Below the pieces are notes generated by a model. That model saw only the letters and a list, made by a program, of their open reading frames with translations. It did not search any database and was not told the origin of the DNA. This document shows positions 27,216 through 36,692 of a DNA stretch of 64,000 bases, piece after piece. The translations under genes and the position numbers were made by a program. The stretch covers positions 124,001-188,000 of the forward strand of contig JACBFI010000004.1 in assembly GCA_013391385.1 (NCBI GenBank). Reading direction: 5' to 3'. Within the stretch, counting starts at the first letter, position 1, and each line of letters starts with the position of its first letter. This DNA comes from Sediminibacterium sp. Gen4 (GTDB lineage: Bacteria > Bacteroidota > Bacteroidia > Chitinophagales > Chitinophagaceae).

Positions 27216-28454
27216 TTACTCAATATTACAAGCCAGCTTTACCAATACTTCTACTGCCTTCTCCATATCGTACACACTCACCCATTCCTGTTTACTATGA
27301 ATGGCCTGCATGCCGGTGAAAATATTGGCACAAGGTAATCCCATAAAGCTCAGTCTGCTGCCATCGGTACCACCTCTAATAGGTTCTTTTCGCAATACCA
27401 GACCAGCTGCTCGATATGCTTTTTCAGCTCTCTCATTTACCTGTGGGTGTCGGTCAAGTACCTCTTTCATATTACGGTACTGTTCCTTTACTTCAAAGCT
27501 GTAAGAAGTTCCGGGATATTGTCTGATGATTTGCTCACACATTTCACGTAGTCTATTTTCATACACAGTGAGTTGCTCCGTTTCAAAATCGCGTATAATA
27601 AATTCTACGGTTACTTTTTCTGCAATCCCATCCATATGAACAGGATGAACAAAACCCTGTCTTTTTTCTGTTGCTTCAGGACACCATTCAGTGGTGGGTA
27701 AGGCTGCCAGTAATGAAGACACTAGTTTTAATGCATTCACTAATTTTCCTTTTGCATAGCCCGGATGTGCACTGATTCCATAAAATGTAATGACCACTCC
27801 ATCAGCGCTAAAAGTTTCATCTTCATAAGTGCCCAGTTCACCCCCATCCAATGTATAACCAAAATCGGCACCGAGTTTTTGCATGTCCAATTTTTCTGTA
27901 CCCCTTCCCACTTCTTCATCGGGCGTGAATAATATTTTAATGATGCCATGAGGCAGTTCAGGATGTTGCATGAGATAATGAGCCATATCCATGATAATGG
28001 CTACACCACTTTTATCATCTGCTCCTAACAAGGTTAAACCACTGGCTGTAATAATATCTTTTCCGATTTGCTTTTCCAGATAAGGATATGCTTGTGTGCT
28101 GATTTGCTGCGAAGGATCATCAGGCAAAACAATTACCTGTCCTTGATAATTTTTATGAAGAATGGGTTTTACGTTCGTCCCACTACAATCTGGAGCTGTA
28201 TCTACATGACTACAAAAACAAATAACGGGTAAAACTTCATTAGTGGTAGCGGGTATAGCGGCGTACACATATCCATATTCGTCGGTTTCAACTGCATCAA
28301 TACCCATTGCTTTCAATTCATCGGCAAGCAGTTTGGAAAGTGTTTTCTGTTTTTCTGTACTTGGAAAACTATTGCTATGTGGATCACTTTGTGTGTCGAT
28401 TTGAACATAACGCATAAAACGTTCTGCTACGGTAAAGGAGTATTGATGAAACAT
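27216..28454 (-). CDS. pepT: peptidase T (tripeptide aminopeptidase)
   Basis: M20-family zinc aminopeptidase, 412 residues from the ATG at 28454. The longer frame to 28541 would add 29 unrelated residues and overlap the next gene. Zinc and catalytic motifs are complete: SHVDTAPD, LGADDKSG, FTPDEEVGRG and GGTDGSRLS. VAERFMRYVQIDTQSD is the usual PepT N-terminus. It releases N-terminal residues from tripeptides in the cytoplasm. Divergent from the membrane protein gene at 28546. Confidence 0.95.
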   Translation of the reverse strand: MFHQYSFTVAERFMRYVQIDTQSDPHSNSFPSTEKQKTLSKLLADELKAMGIDAVETDEYGYVYAAIPATTNEVLPVICFCSHVDTAPDCSGTNVKPILHKNYQGQVIVLPDDPSQQISTQAYPYLEKQIGKDIITASGLTLLGADDKSGVAIIMDMAHYLMQHPELPHGIIKILFTPDEEVGRGTEKLDMQKLGADFGYTLDGGELGTYEDETFSADGVVITFYGISAHPGYAKGKLVNALKLVSSLLAALPTTEWCPEATEKRQGFVHPVHMDGIAEKVTVEFIIRDFETEQLTVYENRLREMCEQIIRQYPGTSYSFEVKEQYRNMKEVLDRHPQVNERAEKAYRAAGLVLRKEPIRGGTDGSRLSFMGLPCANIFTGMQAIHSKQEWVSVYDMEKAVEVLVKLACNIE

Positions 28455-28545
28455 ACTGCAAAATAATGAAATCAGTTGCTGTATCGACGGATACTTGCAA
28501 TTACCAATTCTGTTTTCTATTTTGTATGCAACCAAAAACAACCAT

Positions 28546-29091
28546 ATGAAAAAAACACTGATCGGCTCAGTTGTGGGAGCGATTATTCTGTTTCTCTGGC
28601 AATTTCTTTCCTGGACAGTTACAGAATTGCATAGACCTGCTCAGGCCTATACACCCAAGCAGGATAGTATCCTACAATACCTCAGTACACAATTCACTGA
28701 AGATGGTACTTATTTCCTTCCTACCTATCCAGACGGAGCAAGTATGGAAGAACAGCAAAAATTGGCTGAAGCATGTGTTGGAAAACCTTGGGCACAAATT
28801 GCTTATCACAAGTCCATGGACATGAACATGGGCGTAAATATGGGAAGAGGTTTGGCCATCAATATTGTGATACTGCTGATCGTATGTCAGATATTTAAAC
28901 TAATGGGAAATCTGTCATTCACTACCATATTCTCTGTCTCATTGGGTATCGGTTTGATCGGATTCTTTAATATATCCTACACCAATCATATTTGGTTTCA
29001 AACGCGTGACCTGATGGCAAATCTAATAGATGCTGTTGCCGGATGGGGACTTATAGGATTATGGCTAGGCTGGTGGCTCAGAAGAAATTAA
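28546..29091 (+). CDS. membrane protein, function unknown
   Basis: Reads 181 residues from the ATG at 28546. One N-terminal helix (IGSVVGAIILFLWQFLSW) is followed by a soluble loop of about 80 residues with a repeated Met-rich patch (MDMNMGVNMGRG), then three helices towards the C-terminus ending WLGWWLRRN. I do not recognise a named family. The Met-rich loop before the second helix is unusual and could bind a soft metal such as copper, but this is speculation. A bidirectional terminator follows. Confidence 0.7.
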   Translation: MKKTLIGSVVGAIILFLWQFLSWTVTELHRPAQAYTPKQDSILQYLSTQFTEDGTYFLPTYPDGASMEEQQKLAEACVGKPWAQIAYHKSMDMNMGVNMGRGLAINIVILLIVCQIFKLMGNLSFTTIFSVSLGIGLIGFFNISYTNHIWFQTRDLMANLIDAVAGWGLIGLWLGWWLRRN

Positions 29092-29106
29092 TTTGAAGTC
29101 ATCATA

Positions 29107-29140
29107 AAAAAAGCTCCGGAAATATTTCCGGAGCTTTTTT
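29107..29140. terminator. bidirectional terminator, perfect 34-base palindrome
   Basis: The sequence is its own reverse complement from 29107 to 29140 (core GCTCCGGAAAT), with six A before and six T after. It lies between convergent genes ending at 29091 and 29158 and should stop transcription on both strands. Confidence 0.92.
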
Positions 29141-29157
29141 GTAATCATTAGTATCAT

Positions 29158-29613
29158 TTATGGAGTGATTATCAGAGAACTAGCTCCATTGATGGAAACC
29201 AATTCCAAATCAAAGATCAGGTCTTCACCTGCCAAAGGATGATTGGCATCCAATACCACCACCGCTTCACGTACTTCTGTAATCACTACCGGAAAATTTT
29301 GTCCGGATCCATTGCTCATATTCAATTGCATGCCTACTTCAGGAACCATATCAGCAGGAAAACGATCACGAGGAAACTCCATGATCATGTGCTCTTCTTT
29401 TTGTCCGTATGCCTGATCAGCAGGGATATGAATGGTTTTTTTATCACCAATGACCATACCGGTAACACCATCATCAAATCCGGGAATCACCATGCCACTA
29501 CCTACTTCAAACTCCAAAGGTTCTCTGCCAGCAGATGAATCAAAAGTTGTTCCGTTGGTAAGTTTACCGTGATAATGCACTTTTACAGTATCACCTTTTT
29601 TTACTTGTTGCAT
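29158..29613 (-). CDS. FKBP-type peptidyl-prolyl isomerase (SlyD-like)
   Basis: A 151-residue SlyD-type isomerase: an FKBP domain (VHYHGKLTNGTTFDSS, then GMVIPGFDDGVTGM) with an inserted chaperone flap domain (about residues 70-125) and return to the FKBP fold (DANHPLAGEDLIF). It lacks the His-rich metal-binding tail of E. coli SlyD. Such proteins catalyse proline cis-trans isomerisation and assist folding in the cytoplasm. It stands alone between a terminator and a divergent muramidase gene. Confidence 0.92.
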   Translation of the reverse strand: MQQVKKGDTVKVHYHGKLTNGTTFDSSAGREPLEFEVGSGMVIPGFDDGVTGMVIGDKKTIHIPADQAYGQKEEHMIMEFPRDRFPADMVPEVGMQLNMSNGSGQNFPVVITEVREAVVVLDANHPLAGEDLIFDLELVSINGASSLIITP

Positions 29614-29783
29614 ATGCTTTTGTTGTGTTGAAAATTGACGGAACTTATCAAAGACATCTGAATCGGAGGACCAGAATAAAAAGTTAAGTTCAGATTAAAT
29701 CATATCGAACTGCAAAAGTACAATCTCTGAATCAAGAATCGCCAAGTATTTTTCAGTAACTTTCAGGCTTCAAAAATGTCTGT

Positions 29784-31073
29784 ATGAAGCAAGTTTTATA
29801 TGTTTTATTGGTCTTGGCTTTTTCCTCTACAACGATTGCCCAGCCTAAATCCGGCGTTCAAAATAAGCAAGAAAAAACAGAAGAAATACCTGTAAAACCA
29901 GCAGCTTTTCGTACCGACGTGTATTTACCTCTTCTTGAAGGGAAAAGGGTCGGCATTTTCGCCAACCATACCGCAACTATTGGCAAAAAGCATCTGGTAG
30001 ACAGTCTGTTCACTTTAGGGATTAAAATAGCAAAGGTATTTGGCCCTGAACATGGTTTCAGAGGAGATGCTGATGCGGGAGAAAAAGTAGATACCTATAC
30101 AGATCCGCAACTGGATATCCCTGTTATTTCTTTGTATGGTAAAAAAAGAAAACCCAGTGCAGAAGACCTTGCCGATGTAGACGTGTTACTCTTTGATATT
30201 CAAGATGTAGGAACTCGATTTTATACTTATATCTCTTCCTTACAAGAGTTCATGGATGCGGCATTTGAACATGGTAAACCATTGATGATATTAGATCGCC
30301 CAAATCCGAATGGGTTTTATATAGACGGCCCCATATTGGATACAGCATACAAGAGTTTTGTAGGTATGCAACCTATCCCCATCGTTTATGGTATGACCAT
30401 GGGGGAATATGCCATGATGCTTGCCGGAGAAAAATGGTTATCGCCCAAAGCCAATGAACGATATGATTATTATCGCAGAGCAGAGAATTCACGCGATACA
30501 CTTTTTCATTTCATAGTCATCAAAAATGAAAATTATGATCATAAAAGCAAATACACATTACCTGTAAAGCCTTCTCCTAACCTACCGGATATGGCTTCTA
30601 TTTACTGGTATGCCAGTACTTGTTTTTTTGAAGGAACCGTATTGAGTGAAGGACGCGGTACAGAACATCCTTTTGTGATTTTTGGTCACCCATACCTACC
30701 AAAAAATATGTACGCGTTCACGCCTATTAGTCGCGATGGGGCTAAAGAACCAAAATTAAAGGACAAACAGTGTTATGGATGGAATCTATTTGGCACAAAC
30801 GAACAAGTATTGAAGAATGTTGACAATAAAATTCAACTGAAATACCTGTTGGAAGCTTATAAACTATTCCCCGATAAAGAGAACTTTTTCATTAAACCCA
30901 AAACCGATCGACCTACTGATTATTTTTTTAATAAACTCGCAGGATCAGATGCGTTGCTGAATCAAATCAAAGCCGGAAAAACAGAAAAAGAAATCAGAGA
31001 CAGCTGGGCACCCGGCATTGCTGAGTTTAAAAAGATCAGAAAGAAGTATTTACTGTATAGAGATTTTGAATAA
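29784..31073 (+). CDS. DUF1343 (NamZ-like) exo-beta-N-acetylmuramidase
   Basis: A 429-residue secreted protein (signal peptide MKQVLYVLLVLAFSSTTIAQ). Family marks are GKRVGIFANHTA, FGPEHGFRGDADAGE, LLFDIQDVGTRFYTY and RPNPNG. DUF1343 contains NamZ (YbbC of Bacillus subtilis), which removes terminal N-acetylmuramic acid from peptidoglycan fragments. A role in wall recycling or in feeding on foreign wall is therefore likely. The gene ends just before a heptad palindrome that runs into fmt. Confidence 0.88.
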   Translation: MKQVLYVLLVLAFSSTTIAQPKSGVQNKQEKTEEIPVKPAAFRTDVYLPLLEGKRVGIFANHTATIGKKHLVDSLFTLGIKIAKVFGPEHGFRGDADAGEKVDTYTDPQLDIPVISLYGKKRKPSAEDLADVDVLLFDIQDVGTRFYTYISSLQEFMDAAFEHGKPLMILDRPNPNGFYIDGPILDTAYKSFVGMQPIPIVYGMTMGEYAMMLAGEKWLSPKANERYDYYRRAENSRDTLFHFIVIKNENYDHKSKYTLPVKPSPNLPDMASIYWYASTCFFEGTVLSEGRGTEHPFVIFGHPYLPKNMYAFTPISRDGAKEPKLKDKQCYGWNLFGTNEQVLKNVDNKIQLKYLLEAYKLFPDKENFFIKPKTDRPTDYFFNKLAGSDALLNQIKAGKTEKEIRDSWAPGIAEFKKIRKKYLLYRDFE

Positions 31074-31080
31074 AAATTAA

Positions 31081-31156
31081 AAAGTCAAAATTCAAAAGTC
31101 AAAAAGATACTCATCCTTCACTTTTGAATTTTAACTTTTGAATTTTGAATTTTATC
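31081..31156. repeat. heptad-word palindrome E, up to the fmt start
   Basis: The left arm has AAAGTCA, AAATTCA, AAAGTCA (31081-31101). The right arm has TTTTGAA, TTTTAAC, TTTTGAA, TTTTGAA, TTTTATC in exact 7-base register (31122-31156). It starts 8 bases after the muramidase stop and ends 2 bases before the fmt ATG, so it forms the whole fmt leader. Confidence 0.85.
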
Positions 31157-31158
31157 AC

Positions 31159-32076
31159 ATGCGTATCATTTTCATGGGAACGCCTGAATTTGCAGTAGCG
31201 TCGCTTGATGCACTTGTAAACGCAGGATATGATATTATAGCTGTTGTTACTGCTCCTGATAAACCTGCAGGTAGAGGACTTAAAATGCATGAAAGTGCTG
31301 TGAAACAGTATGCAGTTGCTCATGGATTGCCATTACTGCAACCGATCAAATTAAAAGATCCTGATTTTATCCATGCACTTCAAGAATTAAAAGCCGATTT
31401 ACAAATTGTAGTAGCATTTCGTATGTTACCTGAAGTAGTGTGGAATATGCCGCCACTGGGCACTATTAATCTTCATGGATCATTGCTTCCGCAGTATCGT
31501 GGTGCGGCGCCTATCAATTGGGCTGTAATCAATGGTGAAAATGAAACCGGTGTTACTACTTTCAAGCTAAAGCATGAAATAGATACAGGTAATATTCTTC
31601 TCCAACGTTCATTCTCCATTGGTGAAAATGAAACAGCCGGTGAAGTGCACGATCGAATGAAAATCATTGGGGCTGAGCTATTGGTAGAGACAGTAAACGG
31701 ACTCAACACGAATACACTTAAAGAAAAATCACAAGATGCCTTCAATGAGCATGCGACATTGAAACATGCTCCGAAAATTTTCACAGAAACATGTATCATC
31801 GATTGGAGTCGCTCTACATTAGATATTCACAATCTGATACGTGGTCTGTCACCCTTCCCAGGTGCTTTAACGAAATTAGATGGAAAGGTTTTAAAGATAT
31901 ATAAGAGCACCAGAGAGCATCAACAACATCAACACCCGATGGGTGCTGTATTTACAGATGGTAAAAACTTTTTAAAATTTGCCACGAGTGATGGGTATAT
32001 CCATGTACTAGACTTACAGTTAGAGGGAAAGAAAAGAATGTCGGTTACTGATTTCCTGAGAGGATATCGTCCTTAG
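31159..32076 (+). CDS. fmt: methionyl-tRNA formyltransferase
   Basis: Transfers formyl from 10-formyl-tetrahydrofolate to Met-tRNA(fMet) for translation initiation. It has 305 residues from the ATG at 31159 (MRIIFMGTPEFA). An in-frame TTG at 31138 would translate repeat sequence and is rejected. The catalytic segment HGSLLPQYRGAAPINWA and HEIDTGNIL are intact, and the C-terminal tRNA-binding domain (LRGLSPFPGALT) is present. Usual length is 305-315. The leader is a heptad palindrome. Confidence 0.96.
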   Translation: MRIIFMGTPEFAVASLDALVNAGYDIIAVVTAPDKPAGRGLKMHESAVKQYAVAHGLPLLQPIKLKDPDFIHALQELKADLQIVVAFRMLPEVVWNMPPLGTINLHGSLLPQYRGAAPINWAVINGENETGVTTFKLKHEIDTGNILLQRSFSIGENETAGEVHDRMKIIGAELLVETVNGLNTNTLKEKSQDAFNEHATLKHAPKIFTETCIIDWSRSTLDIHNLIRGLSPFPGALTKLDGKVLKIYKSTREHQQHQHPMGAVFTDGKNFLKFATSDGYIHVLDLQLEGKKRMSVTDFLRGYRP

Positions 32077-32083
32077 TAAAATA

Positions 32084-32788
32084 TTACTGCGTGAGTTTTG
32101 ACCTGAGAACATCCTTAGAGACGATACCAAAATCCCTCCAAACTTCTTTGCCGTTTTTATAGATAACGAAGGTGGGAAGTGCATCAGCTTTGATATGTTT
32201 CATCACTTCAATATCATTACCACCATCAACTTTTACCAATTTAAATTTAGCCGCAAGTTCAGTTTCTAATTGATGAATCACAGGTTCCATTTTTTTACAA
32301 GGTGGGCACCATTCTGCACCTACATCTACCAATACAATACCGGATTGGATTTTCTTCTCAAAATCATTGACACTTAACTGAGCAACTGTTTGAGAGGCCT
32401 CTAGTTTTTTTCCGGATACCTGCCATGCAGCAGTTCCACCTTTTAAGTTGTAAACTTCTTTGAATCCTTTTTTTAGCAACCATTTTGCCGCCTGTTCACT
32501 TCTCACCCCAGAAGCGCAATACACTAACAAAGATTTCTCGGGATTCAAATGTCGGGTACGCTCTTCAAATTCTTTTTTATTGAGCCAGTCGGCCTGAAGA
32601 GCGCCTTTCAAATAACCTGCTTTGAATTCTCCCGCCGTTCTTACATCGAGTATCTGATAATTTTCAGTATTCAATTTTACTTCAAATTCTGTAACAGATA
32701 TACTCAGTTTTTCTTGCCCATTACTTTCACAAGCAAACAACAACACCCACATAAAAAAGCAACAAAACTTAAGTAAGAAATTCTTCAT
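32084..32788 (-). CDS. rhodanese-thioredoxin fusion lipoprotein
   Basis: A 234-residue protein with a lipobox-like signal (VLLFACESNG). Residues about 30-120 form a rhodanese domain with active-site Cys in VYCASGVRS. Residues about 130-234 form a thioredoxin domain with WCPPC and the cis-Pro region ALPTFVIYKNG. The parts suggest periplasmic sulfur or thiol-disulfide chemistry, with the thioredoxin reducing the rhodanese persulfide; this is inference. It is read after the LysM gene with an 11-base gap, so the two are probably co-transcribed. Confidence 0.9.
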   Translation of the reverse strand: MKNFLLKFCCFFMWVLLFACESNGQEKLSISVTEFEVKLNTENYQILDVRTAGEFKAGYLKGALQADWLNKKEFEERTRHLNPEKSLLVYCASGVRSEQAAKWLLKKGFKEVYNLKGGTAAWQVSGKKLEASQTVAQLSVNDFEKKIQSGIVLVDVGAEWCPPCKKMEPVIHQLETELAAKFKLVKVDGGNDIEVMKHIKADALPTFVIYKNGKEVWRDFGIVSKDVLRSKLTQ

Positions 32789-32799
32789 ATGAGCATCAT

Positions 32800-33741
32800 T
32801 TATTCAAAAAAAGTAAGTGTGACCGTAAACTTTTCATCTTTAATACCCAATGCCGATGCTGCTGCATTATTCATACGTAATAACAATCCTTCATCACCCT
32901 TGGTAACCGGTAGCTGTGAAAGAACCCTGGCGCAAATGCTTTTATTATTGGATGCAGTAATCCGAACAATGGTACCGGGCTTGATATCATTGATCAGTAC
33001 ATAATACTTTCTGTCTGTCCACCCACTAATCGTTTTAAAAGTTGCTGCGTCACCGGAACGGTACTGTTGTACCAATGTCAGATCATCTCTATCGTAGAGG
33101 GAAGCAAAAAAACCTTCATCAGATAGTGTAGCATTATTCTTTTCATCAAGATCGTTATGGAAAACCGGTACTGATTCCTTTTCTTTTACAGGAACTGTTT
33201 TGACTTGCTCAGACACTTGTGATTTTGTTGCTGCTTCAGTTGTAACAATAGACTCAACTGATTTTTCCGTTACAGCTTCTTTTTGTGTTGATACCGGAGA
33301 TGGCTGATCGCTGTTTGTCTTGATATAACCTACCACCAATTCCTGTCCATTTTTCACTCCAGCAGCACCCAATTTATTCCAAGTTTTTAGTTGGTTTACA
33401 GGAACTTTATTGTAACGCTGGCTGATCTTGAATAAGTTATCCCCCTTTACTACCGTATGATAAACAGGTGTTCCCGTTTTCTGCGAGATATCATTGACAC
33501 TTAAAGGTATTTTCAGTGTACTACCTTTTGACAGCACCGAGGATGGACTTCTTCCATTGAAACGTGAAAGTTGAGAAGCCGTTATTCCATAGATGCGCCC
33601 AATGGAGGATAAGGATTCTTTTTCTCCAACTTTATGTTCAATATACATAGCATTGGGCTTACCCTTCAATAACAATTTCTGCTGTGCTGTTACGCAAAAA
33701 CATAACAACAACATTCCAATAAAAATGAATCCTTTTTTCAT
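32800..33741 (-). CDS. LysM-domain secreted protein
   Basis: Reads 313 residues from the ATG at 33741 (signal peptide MKKGFIFIGMLLLCFCVTAQ). Other in-frame starts lie at 33747 and 33759. Two LysM repeats are visible: one from YIEHKVGEKESLSSIG to LSRFNG and one from YHTVVKGDNLFKISQRYN to LKTWNKLG. A Ser/Thr/Val-rich linker follows, then a C-terminal domain (about the last 90 residues, SGDAATFKTISGWTDRKYYVLIND) of the kind that follows LysM in Bacteroidota envelope proteins. It probably binds peptidoglycan. A TACATTTG -7 box lies at 33767-33774. Confidence 0.88.
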   Translation of the reverse strand: MKKGFIFIGMLLLCFCVTAQQKLLLKGKPNAMYIEHKVGEKESLSSIGRIYGITASQLSRFNGRSPSSVLSKGSTLKIPLSVNDISQKTGTPVYHTVVKGDNLFKISQRYNKVPVNQLKTWNKLGAAGVKNGQELVVGYIKTNSDQPSPVSTQKEAVTEKSVESIVTTEAATKSQVSEQVKTVPVKEKESVPVFHNDLDEKNNATLSDEGFFASLYDRDDLTLVQQYRSGDAATFKTISGWTDRKYYVLINDIKPGTIVRITASNNKSICARVLSQLPVTKGDEGLLLRMNNAAASALGIKDEKFTVTLTFFE

Positions 33742-33823
33742 AGCCATTTGCAAGTACAAAGAGTGGCAAATGTAAGGATTTCAGGCCTTACAAGCCATTG
33801 AAGGTGGTATTAATCAATTTTAC

Positions 33824-35179
33824 TTATTGTTTTAAAATACGCCATTCCTGTGGATAGTAGTTATTGATACGATTGGAAAGTGATTTGATCCAACCCAATG
33901 GTAATTCTTCATAGATGACTAGATTCCATCCTTTAGTAGCATCCAGATAAAGATCTTGTCTTCTTAAATATTTTAGGGCTTCCTCCCTATTTATCGTTAT
34001 CTGATTGAAATGATGCAAAGGCAATACACTCATGGCCAACTCATGTGCAGGAATCATATCTTTTCCTTTGAGCTCACCCACTCCTATGCCGGCTTTACGT
34101 ATGTATAAATTGCTTGCCAATTGTTGGAGATCATGATGCCACTTTTCATCGATGAGTCTAAATTGATCGCCCTGTTTAAAAACATAAAAACTTTCTGAAA
34201 TCGGTAAGAAAGCACGAACCTGTTCGATTTCTTGCTTTTGTGGTAATTTCAATGTTGCTGATTTGGCTTTACCAAAAGCCGTGGCTGGACTTTTCTTTCT
34301 AAAAGCAGCTAAGAAGAAACCTTCTCCTTTGAGCTGATCCGGATAAAAGCGATAGCCGGGTGTATGGCTTTTTTCTGCAAAGGTTTCAACAATATTCCAA
34401 TCCTTAGGAATGATAATGGGTGCTGCTTCAAATTCTCCGGAAGACATTAACCAATCTGCTATCATTTCATCTTCTTCTTGAGAATAAGAGCAAGTGGCAT
34501 AAATTAATAACCCATTTTCATTCAATGATGGAATGATATCATCCAATATTCTTTGCTGACGCAGACTACAATGTTGTACATGATCTAAACTCCACTCTGC
34601 AATTGCATCCGGATCTTTTCGAAACAATCCGCTGCCACTACAAGGTGCATCTACCACAATTACATCAAATGTGATTCCTGCTTGAGCAAAATGAGCAGGA
34701 TCATTATTCGTAACGATAACATTGCTATTCCCCCATTTGGTTAAGTTTTCAACCAAAATACTGGCTCTTGATTTAATAACTTCATTACTCACCAATAATC
34801 CATCCGTAAAATATGAAGCAAGTAAAGTAGACTTTCCACCCGGTGCAGCACAGAGATCTAACACTTTTGTATCTTGAGGATCCGGCACCAATTGAGCAAT
34901 TACTTCCCATAAAAACATACTACTAGCATCCTGAACATAATAAGCTCCTGCATGGAACGAGGGATCCAATGTGAAAGATGGTCGTTCATCTAAGTAAATG
35001 CCTAAAGGACACCAAGGAACAGATTGCCCGGTAAAAGGATGACTTATTGATGATTTTTTTGCCGGATTAAAACGAATCGCTGTTACCTGTTCGCCGGATT
35101 CATGAACAGCCTTAAAAGAAGATTCCCGAAATCCTTTGACGGATTGAAGCGATTGAATCAGATCAGGCGGTAGGGTCAT
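33824..35179 (-). CDS. rRNA cytosine-C5 methyltransferase (RsmF/NOL1-NOP2-Sun family)
   Basis: SAM-dependent RNA m5C methyltransferase, 451 residues. The SAM-binding segment is LDLCAAPGGKSTLL. The two catalytic cysteines are in DAPCSGSGLFRKDP and YATCSYSQEEDE. The C-terminal domain (AFLPISESFYVFKQGDQFRLI and later) fits the RsmF-like PUA extension, which suggests 16S rRNA as substrate. It lies 31 bases after pntB in the same direction. Confidence 0.9.
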   Translation of the reverse strand: MTLPPDLIQSLQSVKGFRESSFKAVHESGEQVTAIRFNPAKKSSISHPFTGQSVPWCPLGIYLDERPSFTLDPSFHAGAYYVQDASSMFLWEVIAQLVPDPQDTKVLDLCAAPGGKSTLLASYFTDGLLVSNEVIKSRASILVENLTKWGNSNVIVTNNDPAHFAQAGITFDVIVVDAPCSGSGLFRKDPDAIAEWSLDHVQHCSLRQQRILDDIIPSLNENGLLIYATCSYSQEEDEMIADWLMSSGEFEAAPIIIPKDWNIVETFAEKSHTPGYRFYPDQLKGEGFFLAAFRKKSPATAFGKAKSATLKLPQKQEIEQVRAFLPISESFYVFKQGDQFRLIDEKWHHDLQQLASNLYIRKAGIGVGELKGKDMIPAHELAMSVLPLHHFNQITINREEALKYLRRQDLYLDATKGWNLVIYEELPLGWIKSLSNRINNYYPQEWRILKQ

Positions 35180-35210
35180 GTTGCAAAAGTAAGCAAGCCA
35201 TGATAAATCA

Positions 35211-36659
35211 TTACAATGACTTTATCTCAGCAACCAACTTCTGTAATGCTGCTTTGGCATCACCAAATAACATGGAGGTTTTAGGCTGGAAGAATAATTC
35301 ATTTTCAATGCCTGCATAACCAGGTTTCATGCTACGTTTATTTACAATTACAGTTTTCGCCTGTTCTACTTCTAATATGGGCATACCATAAATAGGTGAA
35401 GCCGGGTCTGTCTTGGCAGCCGGGTTCACTACATCATTGGCTCCTAATATCAGTACCACATCTGTAGTTTTAAATTCATCATTGGCTTGCTCCATTTCCT
35501 GTAGTTTATCATAACTCACATCCGCTTCAGCTAATAATACATTCATGTGTCCGGGCATGCGTCCGGCCACCGGATGGATCGCATAGCTGACATTTACTCC
35601 TTTCTCTTCCAATAATTTTTCCAATTCATGACATACGTGCTGCGCTTGTGCAACTGCCAATCCATAACCAGGCACTATGATGACTTTGTTGGCATAACAC
35701 ATACACACGGCAGCATCAGATAAGGATATTTCTTTGTAATTGCCTTGAGGACCTTTTGCAGCGCCAGCACCTGAGGCAGAACCACCAAAGGAACCGATTA
35801 AAACATTGGTCAGACTTCTGTTCATCGCCTTACACATCAGAATCGTCAATAAGGTACCTGCTGCGCCAACAAGAATACCACCGGTAAGCATTACCTGATT
35901 ATCATACAAAAAGCCCCCACATGCTGCGGCAACTCCCGTGAAAGAGTTCAATAAAGAAATCACAACCGGCATATCTGCACCACCAATGGGTAATACAAAT
36001 AGTACCCCATAGATCAATGCAGCTGCAGCAATCACATAAAACAAATATGTATTACCAGCATGTAAATTAAACACCAAGTAGCCGGCAGTAATTAAGGTAG
36101 CCGCTAATAATACCAGGTTAAAAATTTGCTGTCCGGGAAATGCGAAGTCTTTTATTTTTCCATTGAGTTTGCCCCAAGCAATCATACTTCCGGCAAAAGA
36201 AACCGCACCGATGATCAAACCCAGAAAGATCGTAATCAAAGTGCCGGCCATACTGGGTGGCATAATGGTTGTATGCCATCCCGGAATATTTTCTACTGAA
36301 AAATTCAGCATTTCTGAGATATGTCCAAACTCGTTTACTGATATCAAAGCTGCACAAGCTCCACCCATTCCATTAAATAGACTCACCATTTCGGGCATGG
36401 CTGTCATTTTTACCTTTTTAGCAGCTAGTACACCTACAATGGTACCTAATATGAGTCCGCCGAAAATCCAGCTATAGTTACCCAACTTTTTTCCTTCCTC
36501 TTCATACAAAAAGATGGTTCCGAAAATGGCAATGGCCATGCCGACTGCCGCTACAAGATTCCCTTTTCTCGCAGAATCGGGGTGTGATAGCATTTTCAGA
36601 CCAATGATAAAAGTCAGAGATCCAATGAGGTAACAAACTGTAAGTAGACTTAATTCCAT
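35211..36659 (-). CDS. pntB: NAD(P) transhydrogenase beta subunit
   Basis: Proton-pumping transhydrogenase PntB, 482 residues. About eight membrane helices come first, then the NADP-binding domain III (VIIVPGYGLAVAQAQH, AIHPVAGRMPGHMNVLLAEA, GANDVVNPAA). It uses the proton gradient to drive hydride transfer from NADH to NADP+ and so supplies NADPH. It is last of three pnt genes on this strand (pntA1, pntA2, pntB), an arrangement common outside the Enterobacteria. Confidence 0.96.
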   Translation of the reverse strand: MELSLLTVCYLIGSLTFIIGLKMLSHPDSARKGNLVAAVGMAIAIFGTIFLYEEEGKKLGNYSWIFGGLILGTIVGVLAAKKVKMTAMPEMVSLFNGMGGACAALISVNEFGHISEMLNFSVENIPGWHTTIMPPSMAGTLITIFLGLIIGAVSFAGSMIAWGKLNGKIKDFAFPGQQIFNLVLLAATLITAGYLVFNLHAGNTYLFYVIAAAALIYGVLFVLPIGGADMPVVISLLNSFTGVAAACGGFLYDNQVMLTGGILVGAAGTLLTILMCKAMNRSLTNVLIGSFGGSASGAGAAKGPQGNYKEISLSDAAVCMCYANKVIIVPGYGLAVAQAQHVCHELEKLLEEKGVNVSYAIHPVAGRMPGHMNVLLAEADVSYDKLQEMEQANDEFKTTDVVLILGANDVVNPAAKTDPASPIYGMPILEVEQAKTVIVNKRSMKPGYAGIENELFFQPKTSMLFGDAKAALQKLVAEIKSL

Positions 36660-36692
36660 GGCATCTATTTTCGTACTGTTTCGAGAACAGTA

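Noticed and set aside
31138-31158. Upstream TTG start for fmt
   Set aside because: The seven extra residues are translated repeat sequence; the ATG at 31159 gives the conserved N-terminus.
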